Shown here piece after piece: positions 25,676 to 35,230 of a stretch of DNA of 64,000 bases. Position 1 is the stretch's first letter. The number at the start of each line of letters is the position of its first letter. The notes beneath the pieces were generated by a model that was not told the DNA's origin, made no database searches, and saw nothing but the letters and a program-made list of their open reading frames with translations. This DNA comes from Plantibacter sp. PA-3-X8 (GTDB lineage Bacteria; Actinomycetota; Actinomycetes; Actinomycetales; Microbacteriaceae). The stretch lies in contig NZ_CP033107.1 of NCBI RefSeq assembly GCF_003856975.1, positions 3,472,001 to 3,536,000 on the forward strand, read 5' to 3'. The position numbers and the translations under genes were made by a program.

Positions 25676-28600
25676 GTGTCGAGCCAGATGACCGGAGTGG
25701 GCGCCGATGACGGCGCAACGAACGAATTCGGAGCCAATGAATGGCTCGTCGACGAGATGTACGAGCAGTACCTCGTCGACAAGGATTCCGTGGACCGCTC
25801 CTGGTGGCCGATCCTCGAGCACTACCGGCCGGTGAACGGCGCAGCCCAGGGAACGACGGGCGGCCAGTCGGACGACGATGCGGCAGCCGCCGGCGCCACG
25901 GCGTCGGCCCCCACCCCTGCGGCGGCGGACGAGGCGGCGGCCCGGGTCAACCCGCCGACGGCCCCGATCCAGGTCATCGGCGCGCAGCCGGTCGCGCGCA
26001 CCACCTCGGTCCAGGCGAAGCCGGCCCCGATCCCGGCCGACGCCCCGATGACGAGCCCGAACCAGGTCCAGCAGCCGAAGAGCGACCAGACCGAACCCGC
26101 TCCGGAGGACGTCGACAAGGTCACCGTGCTGAAGGGCATGGCCAAGTCGCTCGCCACCAACATGGACGCGAGCCTGACGGTCCCGACCGCGACGAGCGTG
26201 CGCACCATCCCGGCGAAGCTGATGATCGACAACCGCATCGTCATCAACAACCACCTGAAGCGCGCCAGAGGCGGCAAGGTCAGCTTCACCCACCTCATCG
26301 GCTGGGCCCTCATCCAGGCGTTGAAGGACTTCCCGAGCCAGAACGTCTACTACGAGGAGGCCGACGGCAAGCCCACGGTCGTCGCCCCGGCGCACATCAA
26401 CCTCGGCATCGCCATCGACCTCCCGAAGCCCGACGGCTCCCGCGCCCTCATGGTGCCGGGCATCAAGCGCGCCGACACCCTCACCTTCAACGAGTACCTC
26501 TCGGCGTACGAGGACCTCGTGACCCGCGCTCGCAAGGGCAAGCTCACCGGAGCCGACTTCCAGGGCGTCACGATCTCGCTCACGAACCCCGGTGGCATCG
26601 GGACCGTGCACTCGGTCCCCCGTCTCATGAAGGGCCAGGGCTGCATCATCGGCGCCGGCGCCCTCGAGTACCCGGCCGAGTTCCAGGGCGCCTCCGAGCG
26701 CACGCTCAACGAGCTGGCGATCGGCAAGACGATCACGCTCACGAGCACCTACGACCACCGCGTCATCCAGGGTGCCGGCTCGGGCGAGTTCCTCAAGGTC
26801 GTCCACGAGCTGCTCATCGGCAGCCGCAGCTTTTACCAGGACATCTTCGCCGCGCTCCGCATCCCGTACGACCCGATCCACTGGTCGCCCGACATCAGCG
26901 TCGACCTCGCCGACGCCGTCGACAAGACCGCCCGCGTCCAGGAGCTCATCAACGCGTTCCGCGTCCGCGGCCACCTCATGGCCGACATCGACCCGCTGGA
27001 GTACGTGCAGCGCTCGCACCCCGACCTCGAGATCGAGACCCACGGCCTGACCTTCTGGGACCTCGACCGCGAGTTCGTCACGGGCGCCTTCGGCTCGGCC
27101 CGCACGGCCAAGCTGCGCGACATCCTCGGCGTCCTCCGCGACTCGTACTGCCGCACCACGGGCATCGAGTACATGCACATCCAGGACCCCGCGCAGCGCA
27201 AGTGGATCCAGAGCAAGGTCGAGCGCAAGTACGAGAAGCCGACGCACGACGAGCAGATGCGCATCCTCGGCAAGCTCAACGAGGCCGAGGCCTTCGAGAC
27301 CTTCCTGCAGACGAAGTACGTCGGCCAGAAGCGCTTCAGCCTCGAGGGCGGCGAGTCCACCATCGCCCTGCTCGACACCATCCTCCAGGGTGCGTCGCAG
27401 GCCCAGCTCGACGAGGTCGCGATCGGTATGGCCCACCGCGGCCGCCTCAACGTCCTCACGAACATCGCCGGCAAGACGTACGGTCAGATCTTCCGCGAGT
27501 TCGAGGGAACGCAGGACCCTGCGAGCCACGGTTCCGGCGACGTGAAGTACCACCTCGGCACCGAGGGCACCTTCAAGGCCGAGGACGGCCGCGAGATCCC
27601 GGTCTACCTGGCAGCGAACCCCTCGCACCTCGAGGCCGTCAACGGCGTGCTCGAGGGCATCGTCCGCGCGAAGCAGGACCGCGGGCCGATCGGCGCGTTC
27701 GGTACCCTCCCGATCCTCATCCACGGCGATGCGGCGATGGCCGGTCAGGGCGTCGTCCTCGAGACGATGCAGCTGTCCCAGCTGCGCGGCTACCGTACGG
27801 GCGGCACGGTCCACGTCGTCATCAACAACCAGGTCGGCTTCACCACGCCTCCTGGCGAGGGCCGCTCCTCCATCTACAACACCGACGTCGCGAAGACCAT
27901 CCAGGCGCCGATCTTCCACGTGAACGGCGACGACCCCGAGGCCGTCGTGCGGGTCGCGGAGCTCGCCTTCGAGTACCGCCAGGAGTTCAAGCGCGACGTC
28001 GTCATCGACCTCGTGTGCTACCGCCGACGCGGCCACAACGAGGGCGACGACCCGTCGATGACGCAGCCGCTCATGTACAGCCTCATCGAGGCGAAGCGCT
28101 CCGTCCGCAAGCTGTACACCGAGGCGCTCGTCGGCCGTGGCGACATCACCGAGGAGGAGTACGAGGCCGCGCACCGCGACTTCCAGGACCGCCTCGAGCG
28201 CGCCTTCATGGAGACGCACGCCGAGCAGACCTCGCCGACGCCGATCCCGACCGAGGTCCTCGACGAGGACGGCTACTCCGGCGAACTCGAGACGACCGGT
28301 GTCTCCGAGGGCGTCGTGCAGCTCATCGGCGACGCGTTCAACAACAAGCCCGCCGGGTTCACCGTGCACCCGAAGGTGCAGCAGCTCCTCGAGAAGCGTC
28401 TCGACATGAGCCGCAACGGCAACATCGACTGGGGCTTCGGAGAACTGCTCGCGCTCGGATCGGTACTCATCGAGGGCACCCCGGTGCGGATGTCCGGACA
28501 GGACTCCCGCCGCGGCACCTTCGTGCAGCGTCACGCCGTCCTCCACGACCGGGTCAACGGCCAGGAGTGGCTGCCGCTCGCGAACCTCAGCGACAACCAG

Positions 28601-29446
28601 GCCCGCTTCTGGATCTACGACTCGCTCCTCAGCGAGTACGCGGTCATGGGCTTCGAGTACGGCTACTCGGTCGAACGTGCCGACGCGCTCGTGCTGTGGG
28701 AGGCGCAGTTCGGCGACTTCACCAACGGCGCGCAGACGATCATCGACGAGTTCATCTCCTCCGCCGAGCAGAAGTGGTCGCAGCGGTCGAGTGTCACGCT
28801 CCTCCTCCCCCACGGCTACGAAGGCCAGGGCCCCGACCACTCATCCGCGCGGATCGAGCGGTTCCTGCAGCTCTGCGCCGAGGACAACATGACCGTCGCA
28901 CGGCCGTCGACCCCCGCGTCGTACTTCCACCTCCTGCGTCGCCAGGCGTACGCCCGCCCGCGTCGGCCGCTCGTCGTCTTCACTCCGAAGGCGATGCTGC
29001 GTCTGCGTGGCGCGACCAGCCCGGTGGCGGACTTCACCTCCGGCCGCTTCGAGCCGGTGATCGACGACGCACGGATCACCGACAAGGCCGCGGTCAAGCG
29101 GGTGCTCCTGCACTCCGGGAAGATCCACTACGACCTCCTCAGCGAGCTGCAGAAGCAGCCGAACGACGAGATCGCCCTCGTCCGCGTCGAGCAGTTCTAC
29201 CCGGTCCCGGTGGCCGAGCTGAACACCGTGGTCGCGCAGTACCCGAACGCCGAACTGGTGTGGGTACAGGACGAGCCGGAGAACCAGGGCGCGTGGCCGT
29301 TCATCTGCCTGGAGGCCGCCAAGCACCTCGAGGGTCGGACGATCCGCAACGTGTCGCGCACCGCGTCCGCCTCCCCCGCCACGGGTTCGGCGAAGCGTCA
29401 CGCCGCCGAGCAGGCGGAGCTCCTCCGCACCGCGCTGGCGCTCTGA
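25676..29446 (+). CDS. odhA: Multifunctional 2-oxoglutarate dehydrogenase E1/E2 subunit (OdhA/Kgd)
   Basis: The central TCA-cycle enzyme in its actinobacterial form: 1,256 residues with an E2-like acyltransferase domain fused to thiamine-diphosphate E1. Residues 1-40 (FGANEWLVDEMYEQYLVDKDSVDRSWW) are the E1 start motif; an Ala/Pro-rich linker runs to about 130; the E2 catalytic core spans about 145-385 and ends with the active-site TYDHRVIQGAGSGEFL. E1 follows with GMAHRGRLNVL near 585 and HGDAAMAGQGVVLET near 685. No lipoyl domain is present, as in OdhA. GTG 25676 is the start, with GGAGAG upstream. OdhI-type FHA control is expected by homology. Confidence 0.96.
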   Translation: MSSQMTGVGADDGATNEFGANEWLVDEMYEQYLVDKDSVDRSWWPILEHYRPVNGAAQGTTGGQSDDDAAAAGATASAPTPAAADEAAARVNPPTAPIQVIGAQPVARTTSVQAKPAPIPADAPMTSPNQVQQPKSDQTEPAPEDVDKVTVLKGMAKSLATNMDASLTVPTATSVRTIPAKLMIDNRIVINNHLKRARGGKVSFTHLIGWALIQALKDFPSQNVYYEEADGKPTVVAPAHINLGIAIDLPKPDGSRALMVPGIKRADTLTFNEYLSAYEDLVTRARKGKLTGADFQGVTISLTNPGGIGTVHSVPRLMKGQGCIIGAGALEYPAEFQGASERTLNELAIGKTITLTSTYDHRVIQGAGSGEFLKVVHELLIGSRSFYQDIFAALRIPYDPIHWSPDISVDLADAVDKTARVQELINAFRVRGHLMADIDPLEYVQRSHPDLEIETHGLTFWDLDREFVTGAFGSARTAKLRDILGVLRDSYCRTTGIEYMHIQDPAQRKWIQSKVERKYEKPTHDEQMRILGKLNEAEAFETFLQTKYVGQKRFSLEGGESTIALLDTILQGASQAQLDEVAIGMAHRGRLNVLTNIAGKTYGQIFREFEGTQDPASHGSGDVKYHLGTEGTFKAEDGREIPVYLAANPSHLEAVNGVLEGIVRAKQDRGPIGAFGTLPILIHGDAAMAGQGVVLETMQLSQLRGYRTGGTVHVVINNQVGFTTPPGEGRSSIYNTDVAKTIQAPIFHVNGDDPEAVVRVAELAFEYRQEFKRDVVIDLVCYRRRGHNEGDDPSMTQPLMYSLIEAKRSVRKLYTEALVGRGDITEEEYEAAHRDFQDRLERAFMETHAEQTSPTPIPTEVLDEDGYSGELETTGVSEGVVQLIGDAFNNKPAGFTVHPKVQQLLEKRLDMSRNGNIDWGFGELLALGSVLIEGTPVRMSGQDSRRGTFVQRHAVLHDRVNGQEWLPLANLSDNQARFWIYDSLLSEYAVMGFEYGYSVERADALVLWEAQFGDFTNGAQTIIDEFISSAEQKWSQRSSVTLLLPHGYEGQGPDHSSARIERFLQLCAEDNMTVARPSTPASYFHLLRRQAYARPRRPLVVFTPKAMLRLRGATSPVADFTSGRFEPVIDDARITDKAAVKRVLLHSGKIHYDLLSELQKQPNDEIALVRVEQFYPVPVAELNTVVAQYPNAELVWVQDEPENQGAWPFICLEAAKHLEGRTIRNVSRTASASPATGSAKRHAAEQAELLRTALAL

Positions 29447-29461
29447 CCTCAGCCGCACGAC

Positions 29462-29493
29462 CGACGACCGCCTGTTCCGACAGGCGGTCGTCG
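29462..29493 (+). terminator. Terminator hairpin after odhA
   Basis: Two 13-base arms with a 6-base loop, 16 bases after the odhA stop, followed by repeated GTCGTC rather than T. It would also separate odhA from the antiporter gene. Confidence 0.7.
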
Positions 29494-29570
29494 TCGTCTG
29501 CGTCGTCGTCCGGACGCGGGTGGTCAGCACGGCGACAGCGATCCGTGAGTGGGCGGTGAGCCACCGCCAA

Positions 29571-29576
29571 TAGGCT
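29571..29576 (+). promoter_or_regulatory. -10 box TAGGCT, leaderless start of the antiporter gene
   Basis: TAGGCT-N6-ATG 29583, no Shine-Dalgarno sequence. Confidence 0.55.
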
Positions 29577-29582
29577 GACGCC

Positions 29583-31286
29583 ATGGACTTCGCATTCCTC
29601 GCCGTCGTCGCGGTGGTGACCATCGTCGCGGTGGCCCGCTTCGCGAACAAGCTGCGCGTGGCAGCCCCGCTCATCCTCGTCCTGGTCGGGCTCGCTCTCA
29701 GCTATCTGCCGTTCGTGCCGGACGTCGAGGTCAAGCCGGAGTGGATCCTCGCCGGCGTGCTGCCACCGCTCCTCTATTCGGCCGCCGTCAACGTGCCCCT
29801 GGTCGACTTCCGCCGCAACCTCAAGGCGATCTCCGGGCTCTCGGTCGTCCTCGTCGTGGTGTCGTCGGTCCTCATCGGCTGGATCCTGTCGACGATCCTC
29901 CCCGACCTGAGCCTGGCCGCCGGCATCGCCCTCGGTGCCGTCGTCAGCCCGACCGACGCGGTCGCCGCGACCTCCATCGGTAAGCGATTGGGCATGCCGT
30001 CGCGCCTCGTCAGCGTCCTCGAGGGCGAGAGCCTCGTGAACGACGCTTCTGCCCTCGTCCTCCTGCGCTCCGCCATCGCCGCGACTGCTGGGACGGTCTC
30101 GTTGTGGGGTGTCCTGGGCGACTTCGCCTATGCCGTGGCGCTCGCGATCGCGATCGGGATCGTCGTCGGGTTCATCACGGTCCGGATCCGATCCCGCCTC
30201 GGCGACCCGGTCCTGACGACGGTCATCTCCTTCGCGGTGCCGTTCATCGCGTATCTGCCCGCCGAGCACTTCCACGCCTCAGGGGTCCTGTCGGTCGTGG
30301 TCGCCGGACTCTACACCGGGCATCAGAGCGCGAAGTACTTCACCGCCCAGGACCGCATCAGTGAGCGGATCAACTGGCGGACGACGCAGTTCCTCCTCGA
30401 GAACGGCGTGTTCCTGCTCATGGGGCTCGAGCTCGAGGCCATCGTCTCGCAGGTGGAGCAGGACGACCTCGGCATCTGGTCGTCGATCGGCCTCGGGTTG
30501 CTGACCGCCATCACCCTCATCGTCGTCCGCATCGTGTTCGTCGGCGTCCTCGTCTGGTCGTTGCGACGCGATGAACGGGAGGCCCTCGCCCGGCGGCCGA
30601 GGCTGGCGGAGGTCTCTGCACGCCTCGAGGAGCGCCCGACCGAGAACGCGCGATCGGCCAAGCGCAAAGCCGCCTTCTCGAGGTCGATCGCCCGGCGGAG
30701 CGCCGACCTGGACTTCCTGCAACGTGAAGGACTCGGCTGGCGGGGCGGCGCGGTGCTCGCCTGGGCGGGGATGCGCGGTGTCGTCACGATCGCCGCCGCG
30801 CAGTCGCTGCCACTCGACACCCCGTATCGGGCGGAGCTGGTGCTCATCGCCTTCACGGTCGCGATCGTCACCCTCCTGCTCCAGGGCGGATCCCTCCCGC
30901 TCGTCATCCGGCTGACCCGGGTCGGCGGGACGGACGAGCAGGCGGCGATGGCGGAGCTGGCCGGTCTCGTCGAGGAGATCTCGACCGTCGGTGTGGCCGC
31001 CCTCGACGACCCGCAGCTGCGCACGGACGGCGGGGAGCCGTTCGACTCCGCGGTCGTCGACCGGGTGCGCACGAGCAGCCTCATCCGCGTCGAGTCGGCG
31101 GCGGAACGCACCGATGCCGGCGTGGGCCCGCACGAGCAGTTCCGACAATTGCGACGCCGAGTGCTCGACGCCGAACGCGATGCGCTCCTCGATGCGCGGG
31201 CGACCGGCAGCTACTCCTCCGAGGTGCTGGCGAAGGCGCAGCGGATGCTGGACGTCGAGGAGTCACGACTCGACGGCGCAGGCTGA
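29583..31286 (+). CDS. Na+/H+ antiporter, CPA1 (NhaP) family
   Basis: A 567-residue membrane antiporter. About 12 segments occupy residues 1-440; VSPTDAVAATSIGKRLGMPSRLVSVLEGESLVNDASALVL near 120-160 contains the ion-binding acidic residues (ESLVND) of CPA1 proteins. A cytosolic insert (about 325-375, ERPTENARSAKRKAAFSRS) splits the membrane part, and a soluble tail of about 120 residues follows, probably regulatory. Likely roles are pH and Na+ or K+ homeostasis. It is convergent with rsrA, only 16 bases away. Confidence 0.92.
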   Translation: MDFAFLAVVAVVTIVAVARFANKLRVAAPLILVLVGLALSYLPFVPDVEVKPEWILAGVLPPLLYSAAVNVPLVDFRRNLKAISGLSVVLVVVSSVLIGWILSTILPDLSLAAGIALGAVVSPTDAVAATSIGKRLGMPSRLVSVLEGESLVNDASALVLLRSAIAATAGTVSLWGVLGDFAYAVALAIAIGIVVGFITVRIRSRLGDPVLTTVISFAVPFIAYLPAEHFHASGVLSVVVAGLYTGHQSAKYFTAQDRISERINWRTTQFLLENGVFLLMGLELEAIVSQVEQDDLGIWSSIGLGLLTAITLIVVRIVFVGVLVWSLRRDEREALARRPRLAEVSARLEERPTENARSAKRKAAFSRSIARRSADLDFLQREGLGWRGGAVLAWAGMRGVVTIAAAQSLPLDTPYRAELVLIAFTVAIVTLLLQGGSLPLVIRLTRVGGTDEQAAMAELAGLVEEISTVGVAALDDPQLRTDGGEPFDSAVVDRVRTSSLIRVESAAERTDAGVGPHEQFRQLRRRVLDAERDALLDARATGSYSSEVLAKAQRMLDVEESRLDGAG

Positions 31287-31302
31287 TGCGGTCGGTCCGT
31301 CG

Positions 31303-31554
31303 TCAGGCGCTCTCGTGGGTGGCCTGGGTGGCCCGCAGCGACGCCAGGACCTGGTTCTTCAGGTCTTCGGGTGCCGTCTCCTTGCACGCCCGCTGGACGG
31401 CCTCCGTGAGGGTCTGGGCGACGAGCGCCTCGTTCTGACACTCCGGGCAGTTCGCGAGGTGCTCGCGGATGTCGGCCGCTTCGGTCGTGCACACCTCGTG
31501 ACGGAGGTACTCCTCGAGGTCCTTCTTGGCCTTGTCGCAGCCGCAGTCGCTCAT
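31303..31554 (-). CDS. rsrA: Zinc anti-sigma factor of SigH
   Basis: An 83-residue redox-sensing anti-sigma factor. H32-x3-C36-x2-C39 (HLANCPEC) is the ZAS motif that binds zinc, and Cys4, Cys6 and Cys22 lie upstream. In Streptomyces and mycobacteria RsrA/RshA releases the sigma factor when disulfides form. Its ATG overlaps the sigH stop (ATGA), so both are made at fixed ratio from the sigH promoter. Confidence 0.93.
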   Translation of the reverse strand: MSDCGCDKAKKDLEEYLRHEVCTTEAADIREHLANCPECQNEALVAQTLTEAVQRACKETAPEDLKNQVLASLRATQATHESA

Positions 31555-32240
31555 TTCTTGCTCCCCTGCTTCGTCACGGTGAACCCCCGCGACTCGGCGT
31601 AGTCGGCCAACAGGTCGCGGAGGAGTCGTCGGCCACGGTGCAGACGACTCATCACGGTCCCGATGGGCGTTTTCATGATGTCGGCGATCTCCTGGTAGGC
31701 GAAGCCCTCCACGTCGGCGAGGTACACCGCGAGGCGGAAGTCCTCCGGGATGGCCTGCAACGCGTTCTTCACGTCGCTGTCCGGCAGGTGATCGATCGCT
31801 TCGGCCTCGGCGGATCGGCTGGAGGTCGCGCTGATCGACTCGGCGCCGCCCAACTGCCAGTCCTCGAGGTCGTCGATGGTGCCCTGGTAGGGCTCGCGCT
31901 GCTTCTTCCGATACGTGTTGATGTACGTGTTCGTGAGGATGCGGTAGAGCCATGCCTTCAGGTTGGTGCCCTGTTCAAACTGCGCGAACGCGGCGAAGGC
32001 CTTGACGAACGTCTCCTGGACGAGGTCCTGAGCATCCGACGGGTTCTTCGTCATGCGCATGGCAGCGCCGTACAGCTGATCGATGAACGGCAGTGCCTGT
32101 GCTTCGAACAGTGATCGGGGGTCCGGCTCGGCCGGAAGGGCTTCTGGGTCGACGGAGGTCATCACCGGCCAGTCTACGGCCAGCGCCAGACGACCGTGAT
32201 CGGCCTCCGTCACCGGTCGTTCCAGTACCGCTGTGGACAT
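31551..32240 (-). CDS. sigH: ECF sigma factor SigH/SigR, thiol-oxidative stress
   Basis: A 229-residue group 4 sigma factor. Region 2 covers about 45-115 ([55 protein letters not shown]) and region 4 about 155-210 ([26 protein letters not shown]). The adjacent ZAS anti-sigma gene identifies the SigH/SigR subgroup. A GGAAT-N18-GTT promoter lies at 32279-32304, so it probably drives its own synthesis. ATG 32240 has AGAAGGAGG upstream. It is divergent from aroA. Confidence 0.95.
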   Translation of the reverse strand: MSTAVLERPVTEADHGRLALAVDWPVMTSVDPEALPAEPDPRSLFEAQALPFIDQLYGAAMRMTKNPSDAQDLVQETFVKAFAAFAQFEQGTNLKAWLYRILTNTYINTYRKKQREPYQGTIDDLEDWQLGGAESISATSSRSAEAEAIDHLPDSDVKNALQAIPEDFRLAVYLADVEGFAYQEIADIMKTPIGTVMSRLHRGRRLLRDLLADYAESRGFTVTKQGSKK

Positions 32241-32269
32241 CCGTTCCTCCTTCTGCTCGTGACCCCGAC

Positions 32270-32275
32270 TACTGT
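32270..32275 (+). promoter_or_regulatory. -10 box TACTGT in front of aroA
   Basis: TACTGT is eight bases before ATG 32284 on the plus strand, so aroA may be leaderless. It overlaps the SigH-type promoter on the opposite strand, so the two promoters could compete. Confidence 0.4.
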
Positions 32276-32278
32276 TGG

Positions 32279-32304
32279 AACCAATGTTGACCAATCCGTA
32301 TTCC
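32279..32304 (-). promoter_or_regulatory. SigR/SigH-type promoter of sigH (autoregulation)
   Basis: On the minus strand GGAAT (32304-32300), 18 bases, then GTT (32281-32279) match the SigR consensus exactly. The -35 part lies inside the first codons of aroA. The transcript would start near 32270 and give a leader of about 30 bases with a strong ribosome-binding site before sigH. Confidence 0.72.
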
Positions 32305-33633
32305 GCACCCGATTTCGACGTGTACGGCGATGCCGAACCCGAGCACGACGACGCCGCCTGGCCGGCGCCCGTCGCGGACGGGCCGGTCGATGCGACCGTG
32401 TCCCTCCCGGGCTCGAAATCCCTCACGAACCGCGAGCTCGTCCTGGCCGCCCTGGCCGACGGACCGTCGCTGCTCCGTGCTCCGCTCCACTCGATGGACA
32501 GCACCAACATGGTGGAGGCGCTCCGCGCACTCGGGACGACCATCGTCGAGCGCCCGGCCTCGGGCGCGTTCGGCAAGGACTGGCTCGTCACGCCGGGTGA
32601 GCTGTTCGGCAGCACGACCGTCGAGTGCGGGCTCGCCGGCACCGTCATGCGGTTCGTCCCGCCGCTGGCAGCGCTCGCCCTCGGACCGACCGTGTTCGAC
32701 GCCGACCCCTCCGCCAGGAACCGCCCCATGGCGACCATGATCGCCTCGCTGCAGGCGCTGGGTGTCGACATCAGCGACGACGGCCGGAAGGCGCTCCCCT
32801 TCACGGTGCACGGCACAGGCGCGGTCGCGGGTGGCAAGCTCACGATCGACGCGTCATCGTCGAGCCAGTTCGTGTCCGGCCTCCTGCTGGCCGCGGCCCG
32901 CTTCGAGCAGGGTCTCCACCTCGTCCACGAGGGCGAGCGCCTGCCGAGCCTGCCGCACATCGAGATGACCATCGCGGCCCTCGCGGCCCGCGGGGTCACC
33001 GTGGAACAACCGGCCGTCGGTGAGTGGGTCGTCGCCCCCGGCACGATCGCCGCGCTCGACGTCGACCTCGAGCCCGACCTCTCCAACGCCGCACCGTTCC
33101 TCGCCGCGGCGCTCGTCACCGGCGGAAGCGTCACGCTCCGCGGCTGGCCCACCTCCACCACCCAGGTCGGTGCCGACCTGGCGGACCTCCTGCCCCGCTT
33201 CGGCGCGACGGTCGCCCTGGACGGCGACCGCCTCACCGTCACCGGCGGCGAGCGGATCACCGCTGTCGACCTCGACCTGACCACCGGCGGCGAGCTCGCG
33301 CCCGCCCTCACCGCGCTCGCGGCACTCGCCGACGGACCGTCGACCATCACGGGCATCGGGCACATCCGTCACCACGAGACCGACCGCCTCGCGGCCCTCG
33401 CGACGGAGATCAACAAGCTCGGGGGCGCCGTCACGGAGCTGCCGGACGGTCTCCGCATCGAGCCGCGCCCCCTCCACGGCGGCGAGTGGTCGAGCTACCA
33501 CGACCACCGCATGGCGACCACGGGAGCGATCCTCGGTCTCGTCGTGCCCGGGGTCACCATCGAGAACGTCGCCACGACCGCGAAGACGCTCCCACAGTTC
33601 ACCGAACTGTGGCACGCGATGCTCGGGGGCTGA
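32284..33633 (+). CDS. aroA: 3-phosphoshikimate 1-carboxyvinyltransferase (EPSP synthase)
   Basis: Sixth step of the shikimate pathway: shikimate-3-phosphate plus PEP to EPSP. The 449-residue protein has [22 protein letters not shown] near residue 42 with the PEP-binding Lys, [15 protein letters not shown] near 118, the RNRPM substrate loop near 145 and the second-domain repeat ending [18 protein letters not shown] 32284 is the start; in-frame TTG 32275 would overlap the promoter. rsgA starts 4 bases after its stop. The aroA-rsgA order opposite sigH-rsrA is common in actinobacteria. Confidence 0.95.
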   Translation: MLTNPYSAPDFDVYGDAEPEHDDAAWPAPVADGPVDATVSLPGSKSLTNRELVLAALADGPSLLRAPLHSMDSTNMVEALRALGTTIVERPASGAFGKDWLVTPGELFGSTTVECGLAGTVMRFVPPLAALALGPTVFDADPSARNRPMATMIASLQALGVDISDDGRKALPFTVHGTGAVAGGKLTIDASSSSQFVSGLLLAAARFEQGLHLVHEGERLPSLPHIEMTIAALAARGVTVEQPAVGEWVVAPGTIAALDVDLEPDLSNAAPFLAAALVTGGSVTLRGWPTSTTQVGADLADLLPRFGATVALDGDRLTVTGGERITAVDLDLTTGGELAPALTALAALADGPSTITGIGHIRHHETDRLAALATEINKLGGAVTELPDGLRIEPRPLHGGEWSSYHDHRMATTGAILGLVVPGVTIENVATTAKTLPQFTELWHAMLGG

Positions 33634-33637
33634 GCCG

Positions 33638-34699
33638 ATGAGCTGGTGGGACGACGGCGTCGACGACGACGAGCCGGAACTCGACGAGTCGAGCATCAGG
33701 ATGCGGCCGAACCCGAAGGCGAACCGCCCACGGACAAAGACGCGGCCCGAGCACCTCGATGCACTGACCGCACGCGTCCTCGCGGTCGACCGCGGCCGCT
33801 ACACCGTGCTCCTCGACGAGGGCACGCCCGAGGAGCGTGTCCTGACGTCGACACGCGCTCGTGAACTCCGCAAGCAGGCCATCGTGACCGGCGACCGGGT
33901 CGACGTCGTCGGCGACACCTCGGGTGCCGAGGGCACGCTGTCGCGCATCGTGCGGATCGTGCCGCGCACGACGCTGCTCCGCCGCAGTGGCGACGACACC
34001 GACGCCATGGAGCGCGTCGTGGTCGCCAACGCCGACCAGATGCTCATCGTCGTCGCCGCCGCGAACCCCGAGCCTCGGGCCCGACTCGTCGACCGCTACC
34101 TCGTCGCCGCCTACGACGCGGGGATCACCCCGATCCTCTGCATCACGAAGACGGACCTCCAGGACCCCGACGAGTTCCTCGCGAACTTCGCCGGGCTCGG
34201 CCTGCGCGTGTTCCGCAGCCGGGAGGACGACGTCCCGCTGGCCGAGATCACCGAGGCCCTCATCGGCCACGACACGGTCTTCGTCGGCCACTCGGGCGTC
34301 GGCAAGTCCACCCTGGTCAACGCCCTCGTCCCGACCGCTGAGCGCGCCACAGGGCATGTGAACGTCGTCACCGGGCGTGGGCGCCACACCTCCTCCTCGA
34401 CCGTCTCGCTGCGCATCGAGGCGCCCGCAGGGTCCGGGTGGGTCATCGACACCCCGGGCGTCCGCTCGTTCGGTCTCGGACACGTCGACACCGCCAACAT
34501 CCTGAAGTCGTTCACCGACCTCGCGGAGATCGCCCTCGAGTGCCCGCGTGGCTGCACCCATCTGCCCGACGCGCCCGACTGCGCGATCATCGAGGCCGTC
34601 GCCGAGGGACGACTCGGGGAGAACGGCCCGGCACGCCTCGACTCGCTCCAGCGGCTGCTGGGGACCTTCGCGACGATCAAAGCCGACCAGTACTCCTGA
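33638..34699 (+). CDS. rsgA: Ribosome small-subunit-dependent GTPase A
   Basis: A late 30S maturation GTPase. The 353-residue protein has an acidic N-terminus, an OB fold (about 42-115), then circularly permuted G motifs: ITKTD (G4, near 168) precedes GHSGVGKSTLVNAL (G1, near 218) and DTPGVR (G3, near 270). The C-terminal zinc site is CPRGCTHLPDAPDC near 305-318. Only 4 bases separate it from aroA, so it is read from the same mRNA. Confidence 0.95.
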   Translation: MSWWDDGVDDDEPELDESSIRMRPNPKANRPRTKTRPEHLDALTARVLAVDRGRYTVLLDEGTPEERVLTSTRARELRKQAIVTGDRVDVVGDTSGAEGTLSRIVRIVPRTTLLRRSGDDTDAMERVVVANADQMLIVVAAANPEPRARLVDRYLVAAYDAGITPILCITKTDLQDPDEFLANFAGLGLRVFRSREDDVPLAEITEALIGHDTVFVGHSGVGKSTLVNALVPTAERATGHVNVVTGRGRHTSSSTVSLRIEAPAGSGWVIDTPGVRSFGLGHVDTANILKSFTDLAEIALECPRGCTHLPDAPDCAIIEAVAEGRLGENGPARLDSLQRLLGTFATIKADQYS

Positions 34700-34700
34700 C

Positions 34701-34706
34701 TAGGCT
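34701..34706 (+). promoter_or_regulatory. -10 box TAGGCT, leaderless start of bcp
   Basis: TAGGCT-N6-ATG 34713; the box begins one base after the rsgA stop codon. Confidence 0.5.
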
Positions 34707-34712
34707 TGGGGT

Positions 34713-35192
34713 ATGCCTGAAGCACTCCGTCTCTCCGCCGGCGACCCGGCCCCCGCGTTCACCCTCACCGACCAGGACGGCACCAGCGTGTCCCTGTCCG
34801 ACTTCGCCGGACGACGGGTGATCCTCTACTTCTACCCCGCCGCGATGACGCCCGGCTGCACCACCCAGGCGTGCGACTTCCGCGACAACCTCGCATCGCT
34901 CGGCGGTGCCGGGTACGTGGTGCTCGGCGTCTCGAAGGACTCCGTCGAGAAGCTCAAGGCCTTCCAGGAGGAGGACGGGCTCACGTTCCCGCTCCTCAGC
35001 GACCCGGAGCTGACGGTCCACCATGCGTACGGAGCCTACGGTGAGAAGAACTCGTACGGACGTATCGTCACGGGGGTCCTCCGCTCGACGTTCGTCATCG
35101 ACGAGACGGGCACCCTCACCCTCGCCCGGTACAACGTCAAGGCCACCGGCCATGTGAAGAGCCTCCGCAAGGCCCTCGGCCTCGACGCCTGA
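34713..35192 (+). CDS. bcp: Thioredoxin-dependent thiol peroxidase (BCP/PrxQ)
   Basis: Reduces hydroperoxides with thioredoxin. In the 159-residue protein FYPAAMTPGCTTQACDF near 42-58 contains the peroxidatic Cys and a second Cys five residues later, the PrxQ pair. GVSKDSVEKLKAF and FPLLSDPEL follow, as in all BCPs. YGRIVTGVLRSTFVID ends the core. It sits 13 bases after rsgA, near the sigH-rsrA pair, but its own promoter looks like a housekeeping one. Confidence 0.94.
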   Translation: MPEALRLSAGDPAPAFTLTDQDGTSVSLSDFAGRRVILYFYPAAMTPGCTTQACDFRDNLASLGGAGYVVLGVSKDSVEKLKAFQEEDGLTFPLLSDPELTVHHAYGAYGEKNSYGRIVTGVLRSTFVIDETGTLTLARYNVKATGHVKSLRKALGLDA

Positions 35193-35230
35193 CGCGTCGC
35201 TGCTGGACCATCACGACCGACCCGTCGCGC

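Noticed and set aside
25505..28840. A minus-strand open frame of over 1,100 codons opposite odhA
   Set aside because: It mirrors odhA codons, is rich in Arg, Asp, Glu and Val as expected for antisense of GC-rich genes, and shows no domain or ribosome-binding site.
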